A stretch of DNA of 64,000 nt, taken from contig JAEUWY010000023.1 of the NCBI GenBank assembly GCA_022059125.1, positions 1,674,001 through 1,738,000 on the forward strand, given 5' to 3'. Source of the stretch: Corynespora cassiicola. Lineage: Eukaryota; Ascomycota; Dothideomycetes; Pleosporales; Corynesporascaceae. A program made the position numbers and the translations under genes. This document shows positions 33,391 to 44,792 of the stretch, piece after piece. The notes below the pieces were generated by a model. It was not told where the DNA came from. It worked only from the letters and a program-made list of their open reading frames with translations, and searched no databases. Numbering within the stretch: position 1 is the first letter of the stretch; each line of letters opens with the position of its first letter.

Positions 33391-34488
33391 ATGTCGATAC
33401 AGCGAGATTTGTGTGGGAAAGACGATGAAGTGTTGCATTTGGTCTCCCAGATTTGCTTTACTACTTGGACGAGTAGCTTTTGAGGGCAGGTACCCCTGTT
33501 GAGAACAGGTCTGGAATGGATATAACTCCTCCATGGTTGCTAAATACTTTATCAAATTGAATTACATGATGATTCTATCTCCATTATTGTATCTGAGTAT
33601 TTACCTGGTAAAATAATAAAATATCGGTTCTTTGCTAACCTGATTTGACGATGTTGCGGTATAAAAGAAAGCTTTTAAGCTGAGAAGGTTTTAAGGATTA
33701 AGAAAGCATAAGTTACTGGATAATTTTCAGGCTTGCTGTATAGGTAACCTCCAGGGCGACGTATTAAGTATTACAGCTCATGAATACAATGAAGCGAGTG
33801 CTTATAAAACTTAGCCCCCCAATTACAACCGACTATTGCTGGCCAAAGCCCCTCTCTATGATCCTTTTTTCTTGAGCATAGCATCTCGCTTCATATTTGT
33901 GTTCCTTTCATGCGTTGTTTTTTCATAACAAACACAGAATTGTAGTCGCAATTGAAATCCGGCACCCAAAAAGGCGTGATTAATAACAAAGAAGCTTACC
34001 AGCTTCACAATGTGAAACTTTCTAACAGTTTATTGTGTTGGTGCTAGACATAGACAATTAGACTACACATATTAATGATTTTTAGTTTATTACAGCCCAG
34101 GTACTACATAACGAGAACTTTTGCTTTAAGCCTAATTTCACGCCTATGTCCGGTCTAAATTTGTCTAAGTTCACATTAGAAAATCAGTTTGAAACGAAGG
34201 TAAACGATTCACTGATATGAAATTTCCAAGATATCGCTTCCCAGATACTTCCAATAGATCAGGTGCCCATCAGTGAATTGACGTACGTGACACAATTCAC
34301 TCCCACAGCCACTCTAGGCCATCCCCACTCCCTATATAGTTCCACTCTGGACATGGAAGTACCGTCTTCAACCCAGTAAGCCTACTGCAAACACTACTTT
34401 GCAACTGCACATCGCAAACAGCATTCAAAAACGATTCATTCTCAACCACTGGGAACGCCAACGCAGACACAGCAAAGGAATCAACATT
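33391..34488. other. AT-rich spacer between paralogues A and B
   Basis: About 1.1 kb, visibly AT-rich and without open frames of note. It could be an old repeat-derived spacer, but I recognise no transposon protein or terminal repeat. Confidence 0.5.
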
Positions 34489-36351
34489 ATGTCTCACCAA
34501 CCCCAGTCACGCAAAGCATACATAATAGATTCAAACTCCTCTCAGACAATAGGAATTCATCACGCATCAGCGGATTCCTTTCTCCAGCACAACTCGTCAA
34601 TACCACCAACTGGGACAATGGAAGGTGGTAAACGAGAAAGCAATCAGCCGCAGAGAGTGCATCTCCTGTCCCAGAATGAGTACATCCAGTCTCAGGCAGG
34701 TTATGATCAGTCTCAAGGGGATTATGATCAATCTCATGGAGAGTACGGTCAGTTCCAGGGAGAGTACGGCCAGCCCCACAAGGAACATCGCCAACATCCT
34801 CAGAATTTGACTGGGTACCCACCCCAATTTGCACCACAGCAGATCTTTCTTTACCAGTCTAATTCTATGCCTCAAATGCAACATATTCCAACTAAAATTC
34901 AGTATCCATACCATATGTGGCAAGAACAGGCTGCATCTATGCAGCCTGGGATGCCTCAGTGGGCTGATAGCATTGAGACACCCCTGCAAGATCCAGCCAG
35001 CTCAAACAGTGGGTCGGGCCAGGGTACTCCTGATACAATTCCGTTCTTTGATCGAAATCAAAAGCGAAATCTAGTCCATACCCCTGACCCTACCCCAAAG
35101 GGATATCAGAAGGTACCGGAGGTTGCTCTTGAGGAAGACAAAGGTGTACAGAGTGACGACGACGAGCCAGAGTTGCTCGATGAGACACGAGTCAAGCCTT
35201 CGGTTATTCGACGAAAGAATCCCTCCACGGGTCTTTACTTTAACAGCCTGGAATCTGCAGAGCACGATTGTCATGGGCCTGAATGGCGCTGCCCGAAACA
35301 GGACCGTACAATCCCTAGAACAAACGAGACCAAGGCTGTGTACGTTCGTGATCTTGTCAACGCCATGATGAACCAAGACAACATTGAAGACAAAGCAACA
35401 GGTCGTGTTCTAAAGAAGCGTTGGACAAAGTACAAGGGCACTGGCAAGTCCTACTACAATCCGAAGGAAGTTGAACTTGTGGCTTGGCGAATCATCGACA
35501 AGATGGTTCGTCTTCATGTGGAAGGACCAAAAGTCCTCGATTGCCATGACGTTGAAGCCCACAATAACTTCGAAAAGAGCAAAGAATTGAACTTTCGGGA
35601 GCGTTATGCCATCTTCAAGACGATTGCGTATCACTTCAAATCCCGAGTGGACAAGATGATGCGCAACGAAGGCCTCGTGACTATGATTGCGAATCCTCAA
35701 GAGACGCTTCGAGCGAGCAGGGGCAACCGAAACCAGAACGATCTTCGTCAAGAGTGCCTCTTTGTTGGACGCAATCATATGAACGAGGAGCGTGAGCGTC
35801 AGGAAGAAGCGGAGGGATATCCGAACTTTGCAAACGACCCTGTCAGCCCCGATCAATTGTCTCCTATTGACAATCATCAAAAACGCCCTCAGCTCCCTCC
35901 AAATCTCAGAAAGATTGTGCATCAAGATCGCGTCAAGAAGGGCCCAGTAGTCGGTAAGGGCTCCACCGCGCTAATGCAGCACTTTTATCGTGCAAATGGG
36001 GGAACGAATAACCCGACAGTGAATACAGCAAGACCTGTAGACCAACACAATACTGCAGTCCAGGAGCATACAGAGTTAGATCATGATGTCCACTGGGGTC
36101 AATGGGCAAATGAATTCCTAGAGCAGGATTCCGCCCAGTCAGGACTTCCAGCGAACGTGCCACACTCCATTCGAGATGGTAAAGAGGGAGGAAGTGCTAA
36201 TGAGGGTCTTCATACACCAGAATGGCTATTGGCTCAGCCTCTTTGGCCCCTGCCTGGCCTCAAGCGAGGATATGATGAGGTTAGTAGCGAAGAGCCGTCG
36301 CCGATTGAGAGTCCATCAGATGGCCGCTCTAATAAACGAGCAAAGCGATAG
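34489..36351 (+). CDS. Uncharacterised five-member family, paralogue B
   Basis: A single-exon 620-residue protein. The start at 34489 (MSHQPQSRKAY) is the first ATG in frame. Residues about 67-103 are an imperfect tandem of seven-residue units such as GYDQSQG, DYDQSHG and EYGQFQG. The rest of the N-terminal half is rich in Gln, Pro and Tyr and probably disordered. The shared domain spans about 35.22-35.78 kb: TGLYFNSLESA, WRCPKQDRTIPRT, VRDLVNAMM, LKKRW, VELVAWRIIDKMVRLHVEGPK, LNFRERYAIF, FKSRVDKMM, IANPQETL, NQNDLRQ. It has no intron in the domain, unlike paralogues A, C and D. The tail SNKRAKR is a likely nuclear signal. Confidence 0.75.
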   Translation: MSHQPQSRKAYIIDSNSSQTIGIHHASADSFLQHNSSIPPTGTMEGGKRESNQPQRVHLLSQNEYIQSQAGYDQSQGDYDQSHGEYGQFQGEYGQPHKEHRQHPQNLTGYPPQFAPQQIFLYQSNSMPQMQHIPTKIQYPYHMWQEQAASMQPGMPQWADSIETPLQDPASSNSGSGQGTPDTIPFFDRNQKRNLVHTPDPTPKGYQKVPEVALEEDKGVQSDDDEPELLDETRVKPSVIRRKNPSTGLYFNSLESAEHDCHGPEWRCPKQDRTIPRTNETKAVYVRDLVNAMMNQDNIEDKATGRVLKKRWTKYKGTGKSYYNPKEVELVAWRIIDKMVRLHVEGPKVLDCHDVEAHNNFEKSKELNFRERYAIFKTIAYHFKSRVDKMMRNEGLVTMIANPQETLRASRGNRNQNDLRQECLFVGRNHMNEERERQEEAEGYPNFANDPVSPDQLSPIDNHQKRPQLPPNLRKIVHQDRVKKGPVVGKGSTALMQHFYRANGGTNNPTVNTARPVDQHNTAVQEHTELDHDVHWGQWANEFLEQDSAQSGLPANVPHSIRDGKEGGSANEGLHTPEWLLAQPLWPLPGLKRGYDEVSSEEPSPIESPSDGRSNKRAKR

Positions 36352-36904
36352 TGATAGACTTGCCTCGTAACGCACATCATATGTCTAATACAAAGCAATG
36401 AAGATTTAAACTCATTGCTAACCATGTAACGAAATCAACGAAGTGATGACTATATTACAAACAATATGAACTACATTGGAGGCCTGCCAAGCATGTTCGA
36501 GACATTATGCCAAGCTCGCATTTTTTCTGCCACAAAGATGAAATGGCACATTTATTATTCGGTAGGAGTACTGTCATGACGAGTGGAAGGACGATATTTA
36601 CCGTCTTGGGTGGAAGGTTGCTTGATGTGTCTCTTAATAGTTCATACAAAAATACAGTTTCTGCAGCAATATTTAGAAGAAGAAAAAATGAAAATTCGGT
36701 GTGAGCTTACAGAATACTGTTAATAGGGGTGGCTGTGTATGTGAAATTGAAAGGTGGTTTGCATGGCGAGGAGTGAAAGGCAAGAGGTTGAACCGACTTT
36801 CCGCAGACGGTGTCCTCGATCTTCTGCTTGCGAATTTCTCCTTTACACCCAACACCCAGCTCACATCTTGATACCTCACATTTTATTTTGAAAGTTTTTC
36901 CGCG
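36352..36904. other. Intergenic spacer
   Basis: About 550 bp between paralogue B and the next gene; promoter and 3' sequences are expected. No open frame of note. Confidence 0.5.
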
Positions 36905-38632
36905 ATGTCGCAAAACAATCGATATCAACATATTCGTGAAGGTCAGGTGCCCGCTGAGCAACCTACTGCTTCCTTTAATCGATCGTGGCTAGCCGCTCCG
37001 CAGTCACAGCCTCACGCTTCCGGCAATCCACAACACCTTCAACCACCCAGCCCCCCACAGAACACTACAATGCTCTCACCATCCTTTTGCAAATTCGATG
37101 AGAGTCCCTACACCGTCGGTCAGAACCAAGTTCCACAGCCTCGACCTTTTGCTTGCCGCCACTCACAACCCAACCCCGCACAGTACACTATAGGTTTCTC
37201 ACGAGACGTTTTGAATTTCCTTAACAGTCGGAGGAGGGAGGCGCGTCTGCGTAATCGGCGGCCAGATCCCCTCACTGTTCGTCATCACCAAGCTCCATCA
37301 GCCCGTCGACGAGGTCTACTGGTTGGTCGAAGTTCTCGATCAGGCGGTCGACAAGCGAGTTCAGGTATGTCAACTTTTCCACTTTATGATCCGACTACTT
37401 TAAATTCAAGCAATTGAAGTAACTTTGCTTGAAAATTCATTGAATTTTATCAAGATGCAGAGGTCAACCCAAGCCAACCAGCCTCTTCGGTTCCTCGCTC
37501 CCCTGAGCTACCGGGTTGTCCGAGTACCCCCGAACAGCGGCCTATGACAAACATAATCGGGAGGCAGCGCGAAGTAATAGCTTCACAATCTCGGATTATA
37601 CAATCACAGCATTCCGGATCTCATCCCAATGAGCCATCACCGCCGTCACTGCCCTCACAGACGGAGCAAGACCCACAAGCACAGCGTGCCTTACAAAACG
37701 CTCAAAACTCTGTCTCTATCATGCGTCAACATACCAACCCAGTACCCCGGTTCCCCGCTATGTCTGCCATAGCTAGGCCTCAAGCCCTACAAACGCCCCG
37801 ACCAGTCTTGGAAGAGTCGGACGATTCGCCCACTCTCTCCAACGACGACACACCAGACCAAACCACCAAACGCCGAGAATCCAGCGACGGCGGCCGCAAA
37901 ACCGTGCTCGGCTCCGGTATGCTACCTGAAAGACTCTCAATGAGAAGCAAATCCCCTGAAAATGCCAAAGCCGCCCCCGAGGAGATTAGAGCTGCGGCTA
38001 GGTCCGACTATCCTAAGAGGGTTCTGCGGCGATCGGAGCGCCAGTCTACACGCCTCGCCAGCCATGCTCCATCGCACCACGACGAAGCTCTCCCGAGCGT
38101 CGAGAATGCGGTTGCGGATACCAGTTCGAAGGGAAAGCCCTCTGAGCCAGCTAACGATGAGGAAGGAACCGAGGATCTCGATGAGTGGCTTGACGAGGTG
38201 CTAGAATGCGACAACGATTCGGAGCTCAGCGAATGCAGCCTGGCTACCGACACCGAGGTGGAAGACGGCCGCGAATCTGACGCAATCTCTTCCACTGCAG
38301 ATGCTGAGCGCAGCGCCACTGAGCAGTTAGCCGCCCCGAATCCTGTCCCGGCTGCCCTACCTCACAGGTATGGACCATCTGGCCAGCCGCTTCCGCGCTT
38401 TGAATATAACATTTCGGACAAGCTCAAGGGTGTTGCCTGGGCGCTTCCCGAGAGCGACTGGTTCGAGTATGTATGGCTCATGGAGCAGTTTGTGCAGGAG
38501 AGGATTTCGGAAGAGAGGCTTGTCAGACGCACTGATCGGCTTTTTCGCACGTACGATCTGGAGATGAGGGGGAGGATTAGGCGAATGGTGAATAAGATGG
38601 TTTTGGAGGATGTGGTGGGGGATTTTGAGTAG
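36905..38632 (+). CDS. Disordered acidic protein with helical C-terminal segment
   Basis: Two exons (36905-37364 and 37461-38632) encode 543 residues; an alternative acceptor at 37454 adds two residues. The protein is rich in Gln, Pro and Ser, with Arg-rich patches (RRREARLRNRR near residue 110) and a later acidic stretch (DEEGTEDLDEWLDEVLE). Only the last 90 residues look folded: ISDKLKGVAWALPESDWFEYVW followed by charged helices (ISEERLVRRTDRLFRTYDLEMRGRIRRM). I do not recognise this segment, and it does not carry the W-P-TIP, AW or RLH-EGP motifs of the adjacent paralogues. A nuclear scaffold or regulator is possible, but nothing shows it directly. Confidence 0.65.
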
Positions 38633-39222
38633 AGGATGAGGGGGGAAGGGGCTAAGGAGAGAAGTGGAGATGGGGGAGGAAGCAAAGATGAGGATGGTGA
38701 AGAAGGCTTGCCTGGCAGAAAGGTATTTGGTAATAATCATCCGCTTTGTCCACCTCTAACTTCACTCTTCACCAAGGACCTCTGAATCTCCGCGGAACTC
38801 CCTCCCTCTTTTTTTTTCCCACTAGATACCGCCTCCCCGACCATGAGAACCACATATGCAGGTTGCTGTGGCATCCACTTTTCCCTCTACTTGCACGAAT
38901 ACGAATAGTCAAGAGCGATCCGTCATGAAGACATGTGCCAGCCCACTATGAAACTAGAGGGTAAAATGGTGGATTAGATACCAACAAAAGAGCATGCGGA
39001 CGAAAGAGAAACAAACTTGTCCCAGGATGGCCTAAAAGACAAAAGCGTTCATGGACCCAGTGAAAACCGTGATGAAATTAACCAGCTAGAAGCATACCAA
39101 ACAGGCAATCCATTCAATTCGTCCACACTCGCAAAAGACACCAAACGTATCATTACACCCCCTCTAAACGACCATCATACCCTCATATCCCTCTTTTTCC
39201 ACGCCAAAATACCATCCTCAGC
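38633..39222. other. Convergent intergenic spacer
   Basis: About 590 bp between the ends of two convergent genes, with a T-run near 38810. No gene seen. Confidence 0.5.
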
Positions 39223-40649
39223 CTACACCGAACCGGCACCATTCTCATGCTTGACGCCATTCCCATTCTCCGCATGATGCCCATTCAGATCATGATGATG
39301 ATGGTGATGATGAAAGTCCATCCCCGGCTTCGCCCCCAACGCCTCCCTAATCTCCTGCACACTCTTACTCATCCACGCGCCGGCGCCAAGATGGCTGAGC
39401 GGATACAACAACTCGTTCTCCTCCCTCTGGACAAAGTCGTCGATGCTCGGAGCCGGCCTGCTCACAATGACATCCACGTCTTTGCGGATCTGGGCGCAGA
39501 AGGAGTCGAGCGGGAGGTCGTTGACGTCGATGCCGAAGGGGTTCTCGATCTCGCGGCCGATGAGAGCGATGCCGAGGATGATGTAGGCGGCGAAGATGGA
39601 GGCGGGGATGGTGACCCAGCCGAGGGACTTGTACAGCTGGAAGGGGAGGAGCAGGATGTAGACCCAGGTGATCTGGGCGATGGCGATGCTGTAGGCGAGG
39701 GGCAGGGGCGTGTTGAGGATGCGGTCAGTGCCGGTGAGGACGTCGTTGAAGGTGGTGATGGCGTTGAGGGACTGCGTCTGGTAGATTGATACTTTGAAGG
39801 TGCCGTTGTCGTAGATGGTCTTCATGTAGGCGGAAAGGTGGGTGAGGATCTCGAGGGGCAGGTTTCCGAGGGGACCTTTTGCCTTTTTGACGAGCTTACG
39901 GGGGTTGGATTCGGCCATTGGGAGGCCGAGGAATTGGCCGGCGGTCTTGAATACGGACTGCTTGCCCTTTTCGTCGGGCTGGTCGGCGGCTTTGGCAAAG
40001 GTGTCTAGGTGCCCGACCAAGTGCTTCAGGTCGTCGTAGTGCATATAAGGCTCGAAGCGCAACTTGTGCTTCAAGGCCACAGAGAATGCGACGATGAGGT
40101 TCATGCAGGTGACCTTGGCCAGAAGATCCTTCTTACCAAGCTCAGGATCCGCAGCATTGTGTCGCTCCTCGGCATGGACCCAAATCAAGCGGGCAAGGTT
40201 CTGCGAGGCCAGTGTGAGCTGGGCCCAGTACTTGCGGCCCTCATTGTAACGTTCGTAGGCAGTGGAGCTGCGGAAGCTGAGAGCGAGACCGACGACGAAA
40301 CCGAGGACGGTGAGGAGCAGCTGGTTGATACCCAGGTTGTGCACAAACTTGGAGATGCAGGTGATGGCCGTCGACCAAGCGCCGACGAAGAGGAGCGGGA
40401 GGACCATCTCCGGGGTGATGCTGCCGTGTAAACGCAGGAAAGTAGGCCATTTGGAGTGGTGATCCAGATCACGCGGTCCGACCTGCCACATGTTAGATGT
40501 GCTGTTCAAACAAGTCATCGCACGTGGCTGTGTACAAAGTAGTCGTCGATGTCGGTGTCGTCGCTTTTCTGCCTCTTCAACGGGGTGGGCGCACCCCCGT
40601 TGGACACATTGGCCAAACCTGGCACCTTTTCATTCTGATCCGAAGCCAT
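39223..40649 (-). CDS. Bestrophin/UPF0187-family anion channel
   Basis: Two exons (40536-40649 and 39223-40482) encode 457 residues. The 53-nt intron joins DDIDDYF to VGPRDLDHHSKWPTFLR, the conserved opening of fungal bestrophin-like proteins. A donor 12 nt further in would insert VHSH and is less likely. Membrane segments follow (MVLPLLFVGAWSTAITCI, LLLTVLGFVVGLALSF), then the conserved SSTAYERYNEGRKYWAQL. Later helices include AYSIAIAQITWVYILLLPF and ASIFAAYIILGIALIG, followed by EIENPFGIDVNDLPLD. The end has a run of seven His (FHHHHHHHDLNG) coded by a CAT/CAC microsatellite. The family forms chloride or other anion channels in plasma or organelle membranes. Confidence 0.88.
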
Positions 40650-42463
40650 GATCAATCACTGTCCCGTCGAGGTGAGATATCGACACAAAACTGCTCAGAA
40701 GCAGGGAGAAGAGAAAAACACAGCAATAGGCCTCGTTGTGGAGGGCACGCGACACCAAAGTATATGAACCGCCGAAGAGCATGCCCCTGACCCGAATGAC
40801 GTTCTGGCCCAACGATATGCCCTCTCCCAACGAGTCGTGGCTTGCCCAGCTCATCACCACCAAAGGACCGCATTCACATACAGTGTATGGCAGCGCGCGC
40901 GGCCCAGCCGAAAGCCAATGGCACGGGTCCCTGTAGCGAAGCAGGCCGAATCGAGGTTACGGGCCGTCTTGGCGGGGTGCGGCCGGCGGAGTTTCATGGC
41001 AGGAAGAGGCAAAGGCAGGATGCGCTGGCGGGAAATGATTGATGTTCAGGGCATCAGCTTGCGATGCGATCGTCGAATCGCCGCGACCTTGGGGTGCTTG
41101 TTTGCTACAAGCGCGCTCCTTGGGGCGGTTGTACAGTGGGCCAATTGCTTGTTGCGCGCTGCCGGGGACTCGAAAAACGGGGCAACGCAGGAAGAAGAAA
41201 AGGATTGGAATCTGGGGAAATGCTCCGAATGCTGTACGTCGCGGCTGGCGCTACGATGCCCCTATCCTCGAGGTGATGGCTGGCGGGTGGTTGATGGGCC
41301 TGGCAGCTTGACTACGCGAATCGGGCCGAAGGGGGAACTCTGCGCTCTGGACGTGATTCGCGCAGGGGTCAAGGGGCAGTGCTCCGGCCAGCTGCAAAAT
41401 GATTCGCGGAGCCATTTAAGATTCAGCTGTCGTCTTATGTTTGAAATCTTGTTCTGGCGGCGTGGCAAGGTGCAGGCAGTGTCATGTTCTTGGGAGAGGG
41501 CTGGGCATGCATTTGCTCGAGGCGGACGCGGTCGGTGGTATGAATGCAACCGCAAGTAGCTTTATCGGGAAACACAATATTGATAACGACTCTTTTCGAG
41601 TGCAATACCGCCGAGAAGAGTTTTCCCATCCACGAGATAGGTCGCAGAGTCATGGTCTTGCCGGGACTGTATCGTTTTCCGTCAGCCACTCATGTGACAC
41701 CGCGCGCGATGCCCATCAAGAGAGCCCGAAGCTATCAGCCGCGCTGCTAGGGTATGGATCGAGGTGGAGATTTCACGACTGGTGTAGCTCTCAACTCTTA
41801 TGAGAACGACTGTAAGTATTGTTATTTTGAAAGTTCTGGTAGCTCTGATGCGCTTGAATATTTTGTGGAAATACCTCGCCTTATAGGTATGGGTATCTTC
41901 TTCCTTGGCTCTAACACGGGCTACACTCTCTTTAAGCACTGGCAGGATACTACCAAACAGTATTGCCAACTCGCTAATTACTGAAACACGTCAAATATCA
42001 CTTGCACATACCGACATCTTACCTAGTACGCTTGTATGCTAGGCGTGGGCTCGAGCATTCTTGTATTCACAAGACGGCGAATATCTCCGACATGCAACTA
42101 TCCGAACCTACAGATCTCGGCGGGCCATCAAGCACAATTAACAACGCTAATCACAAGAACCATTACCACAGTTCTCGATGGATTCATAGTTTCGCATCGA
42201 GATGCCCAGCACCACACGAGGCTGGCGATTAATATCCGGGTAATGTATCAGGACCCGGCACTCACCCGTCCACGCGAGCCCTCCACCCCAAAAGCCAGAC
42301 AGCACCACGTATCCCCAAGCTCACTAAAAGCAACCCTCGAACAAAAACTTCTTGAAGGAAAAGAAAAATACGCGTCTCACCCCTCCCCCCAGCAATGTAA
42401 AACAACCACATACTCCCACCCTCATCCCTCGCCCCACCCTCTCCCCTGAGCCAACCCACAACA
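40650..42463. other. Long intergenic region without a convincing gene
   Basis: About 1.8 kb between divergent genes. The longest open frame (40837-41559, plus strand) lacks an ATG at its track start, has biased composition and no family feature, so I do not call it. The last 200 bp before the SET gene are strongly pyrimidine-rich. Confidence 0.5.
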
Positions 42464-43931
42464 ATGCCCTTCCCCAACCACCCTTCACTCCCACCCGCAC
42501 TCCTCCCCCTCCTCTGCTCCCTCCTCACCCTCCCCTCCCAAACCTCCGCAACACCATTCCTCCTCCCCCTCCCAAACCTCCTAACCGCACACCAACACTC
42601 CCTCTCCACCTCTCCCAACCCGTCCTCCCCACACACCCCCTGGTCGCACCCCCCCATCTGCCACCACACCTCCGGCCTCTCACCAGCAAAGTACTGCGCC
42701 TACACCTCCAACACGACCGGCGCCCTCGGCTTCACCGCCATCACGACGCCCGCCCGCGCCCGCAGCGCGGCATCCGCCATGCTCGCCGAGAATCCGGCCG
42801 GGGTGTTTCTTTCCCACCTCCATGGCCAGGGCGACGGGGATGCCGCGTGGCCGTTCGCCGTCGTCTCCGTGCCGGGGAAGGGCATGGGCGTCGTGTCCAC
42901 GCGCAGGATCGCGCGGCTGGAGGTCCTGATGGTGGATCGAGCAGTCCTGGTGGTGGATCTGGATATCGAAGAGGAGATGCGGGACCGGGGGAAGGTGAGG
43001 GCGTTGGTTGGGTGGGGGGTTGAGAGGTTGGGGCGCGGGGCGGGGGTGGTGAGGGGGTTGAGTGGGGAGGGGGGGCGGCGGGAGGAGATGGAGGCGGAGG
43101 GGGAGTGGGAGGAGGGGGTTTTGGGGAGGAATGGGTTTGCGACGGAGGTTTTGGGGGTGGGGAGGAGGGTTTTGTTTCCGGGGGTTGCGGTGCGTGGGTT
43201 TTCTTCTTCCCTCCTTTTCCCTCTCTCTCTGAGTGTGGATGGGGCTGATTGACTGCAGAGGATCAACCATGCGTGTACGCCCAAGTACGTTCTTCTCCCA
43301 TGCCTCTATCCGTCCGTCAATTGGGATCCAACCCACTGACCCGCACCCAGCGCCTTCGTCCTCTTCTCCCCCACTGGCCTCTCCGTTGCCGTAAAAGCAT
43401 ACCGTGACATCGAGCCCGGCGAGGAAATCACAATATCATGTACGTCCCTTTCTTCCCATTGCCCTTCCTCAGTCCCCCCCCTAACTCCCACCAGACCTCC
43501 TTCTCGGCCAACCCCACGCCTCCCGCTCCTCTGCGCTCGCCCGCTGGGGATTCTCCTGCACCTGCGCCCTCTGCGCCCTCGACCCCAACGCGCGCCTCGC
43601 CTCGGACGCGCGCCGCGAGCTGATTCAGCAGTCGGCGCCTAGGATCCTGGACCTGTGGAGAGAGGGCAAGGCCCACGATGCCATCTCCCTGGCCAAGAAG
43701 AGCGCGGAGCTCATCATCGAGGAAGATGTATGGCCGCTGCTCACGGATGAGTATGCGTTGCTTGCGAGGCTGAGTTTGGCGGTGGGAGAGAGGAAAGAGG
43801 CGGAGGAGTATGGAAGGATGTGTTGGGAACTGTTGAGGGATTTGGGATTCTTAGGTGAAGAGGAAGAGGAAGAGGAGTGGAGTTTGGAGGGGTTGTTGGA
43901 GATGTTGGGCGGGAGAGGGATGTACGGTTAG
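42464..43931 (+). CDS. SET-domain protein with N-terminal signal peptide
   Basis: Four exons (42464-43189, 43259-43284, 43351-43439, 43495-43931) encode 425 residues. The second exon is only 26 nt and codes for RINHACTPN, the pseudoknot motif of SET methyltransferases; this makes the short exon secure. Exon 3 gives FSPTGLSVAVKAYRDIEPGEEITISY, the second SET motif with its tyrosine. Exon 4 begins LLLGQPHASR and carries a post-SET CTCALC cysteine cluster. The N terminus has a hydrophobic secretion-type segment (ALLPLLCSLLTLPSQTSA), then CHHTSG and KYCAYTS. Secreted SET proteins of this architecture are recurrent in ascomycetes, but their targets are unknown. The region is G-rich, with many Gly/Glu codons. 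Confidence 0.8.
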
Positions 43932-44164
43932 GGGGGTTTATGGCCTGAGGCGTGTGAATAGATGGTTGCGGTCAGGCTGTGTTACAATGCAAGAATTAGC
44001 ACTTCGAGTACTTTTTTTTTCTTTCGTTTGTAGAGCAACCCAATCAGGAGTCTCCAATCGTAAATTTGTATAAATTCTTTTTTCATATCCACATTCATCC
44101 ACCCCCTCTTTTACGACCGATTCGATCTAACCTGCACGTCATCAACAAACCGTACACAAGCGCA

Positions 44165-44792
44165 CTACAGCTTAGCATCCCTACCGGTATAAGCAATGCA
44201 CTCAATCTCCACCGGCACACCCTTGGGCAGCTGCTTGACCGCCACACAGCTCCTAGCCGGCTTGTGCGCAAAAAACTTCTCATACACGCCATTCATCTCG
44301 GCAAAGTTGGCCATGTCATCGAGGAACACATTGACCTTGACGACCCTCTCGACGGGCACGTTGGCCGCCTTGAGAATGGCCGAGATGTTGTCGAGGCAGG
44401 CCTGCGTTTTGTCGGCGATGGAGCCCTCGATCAGGGCGCCCGACTTGTCGGCGGGGATCTGGCCCGAGACGTAGAGCTGGGGGCCGGCGTGGATGGCTTG
44501 CGTCTGTTTTTGAACTGTGCATCAGCGGCGGGGCCTGCGGGGTACGGGGTGGGCGTTGTTGGAGGCGCAACGGCTGACTGTCGAGGCGCTCAACGGCCGC
44601 CACGGCCATGGCCAATTGAGCCATGCGAGCGAGGCGAGGATACGGGGAAGTCTAGCTAGGGGGGAGGACGCACATAGGGGCCGGCAGCTGATGAAAGGAG
44701 GGGATTAGTCAAGCTCAGGCAGCTCGGGTGAGGGAGGGGAGGCACATACGCGGGCAAGCCTCGGCGGAGAAGACCTTCTTGATGTCGGACAT
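44165..44792 (-). CDS. RidA/YjgF/YER057c family enamine deaminase
   Basis: Three exons (44750-44792, 44674-44687, 44504 downwards: 44165-44503) encode 131 residues, the normal size. The middle exon is only 14 nt and codes for most of PAGPY; joining gives EACPPAGPY-TQAIHAG, the invariant opening of the family. Later motifs are LYVSGQIPADKSG, TQACLDNISAILKAA, VVKVNVFLDDM, FAEMNGVYEKFF, PARSCVAVKQLPKGVPVEIECIAY. The conserved arginine in PARSCV binds the substrate carboxylate. RidA proteins hydrolyse reactive enamine/imine intermediates from PLP enzymes such as threonine dehydratase, usually in the mitochondrion or cytosol. Interestingly, a homoserine kinase gene (threonine branch) lies 3 kb away. 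Confidence 0.88.

Noticed and set aside
36905..38632. Sixth member of the clustered paralogue family
   Set aside because: It lacks the W-P-TIP, AW and RLH-EGP motifs; only the disorder and location are similar.
40837..41559. 240-codon plus-strand frame in the 40.6-42.5 kb gap
   Set aside because: No convincing start, no family feature, no spliced neighbour to extend it.
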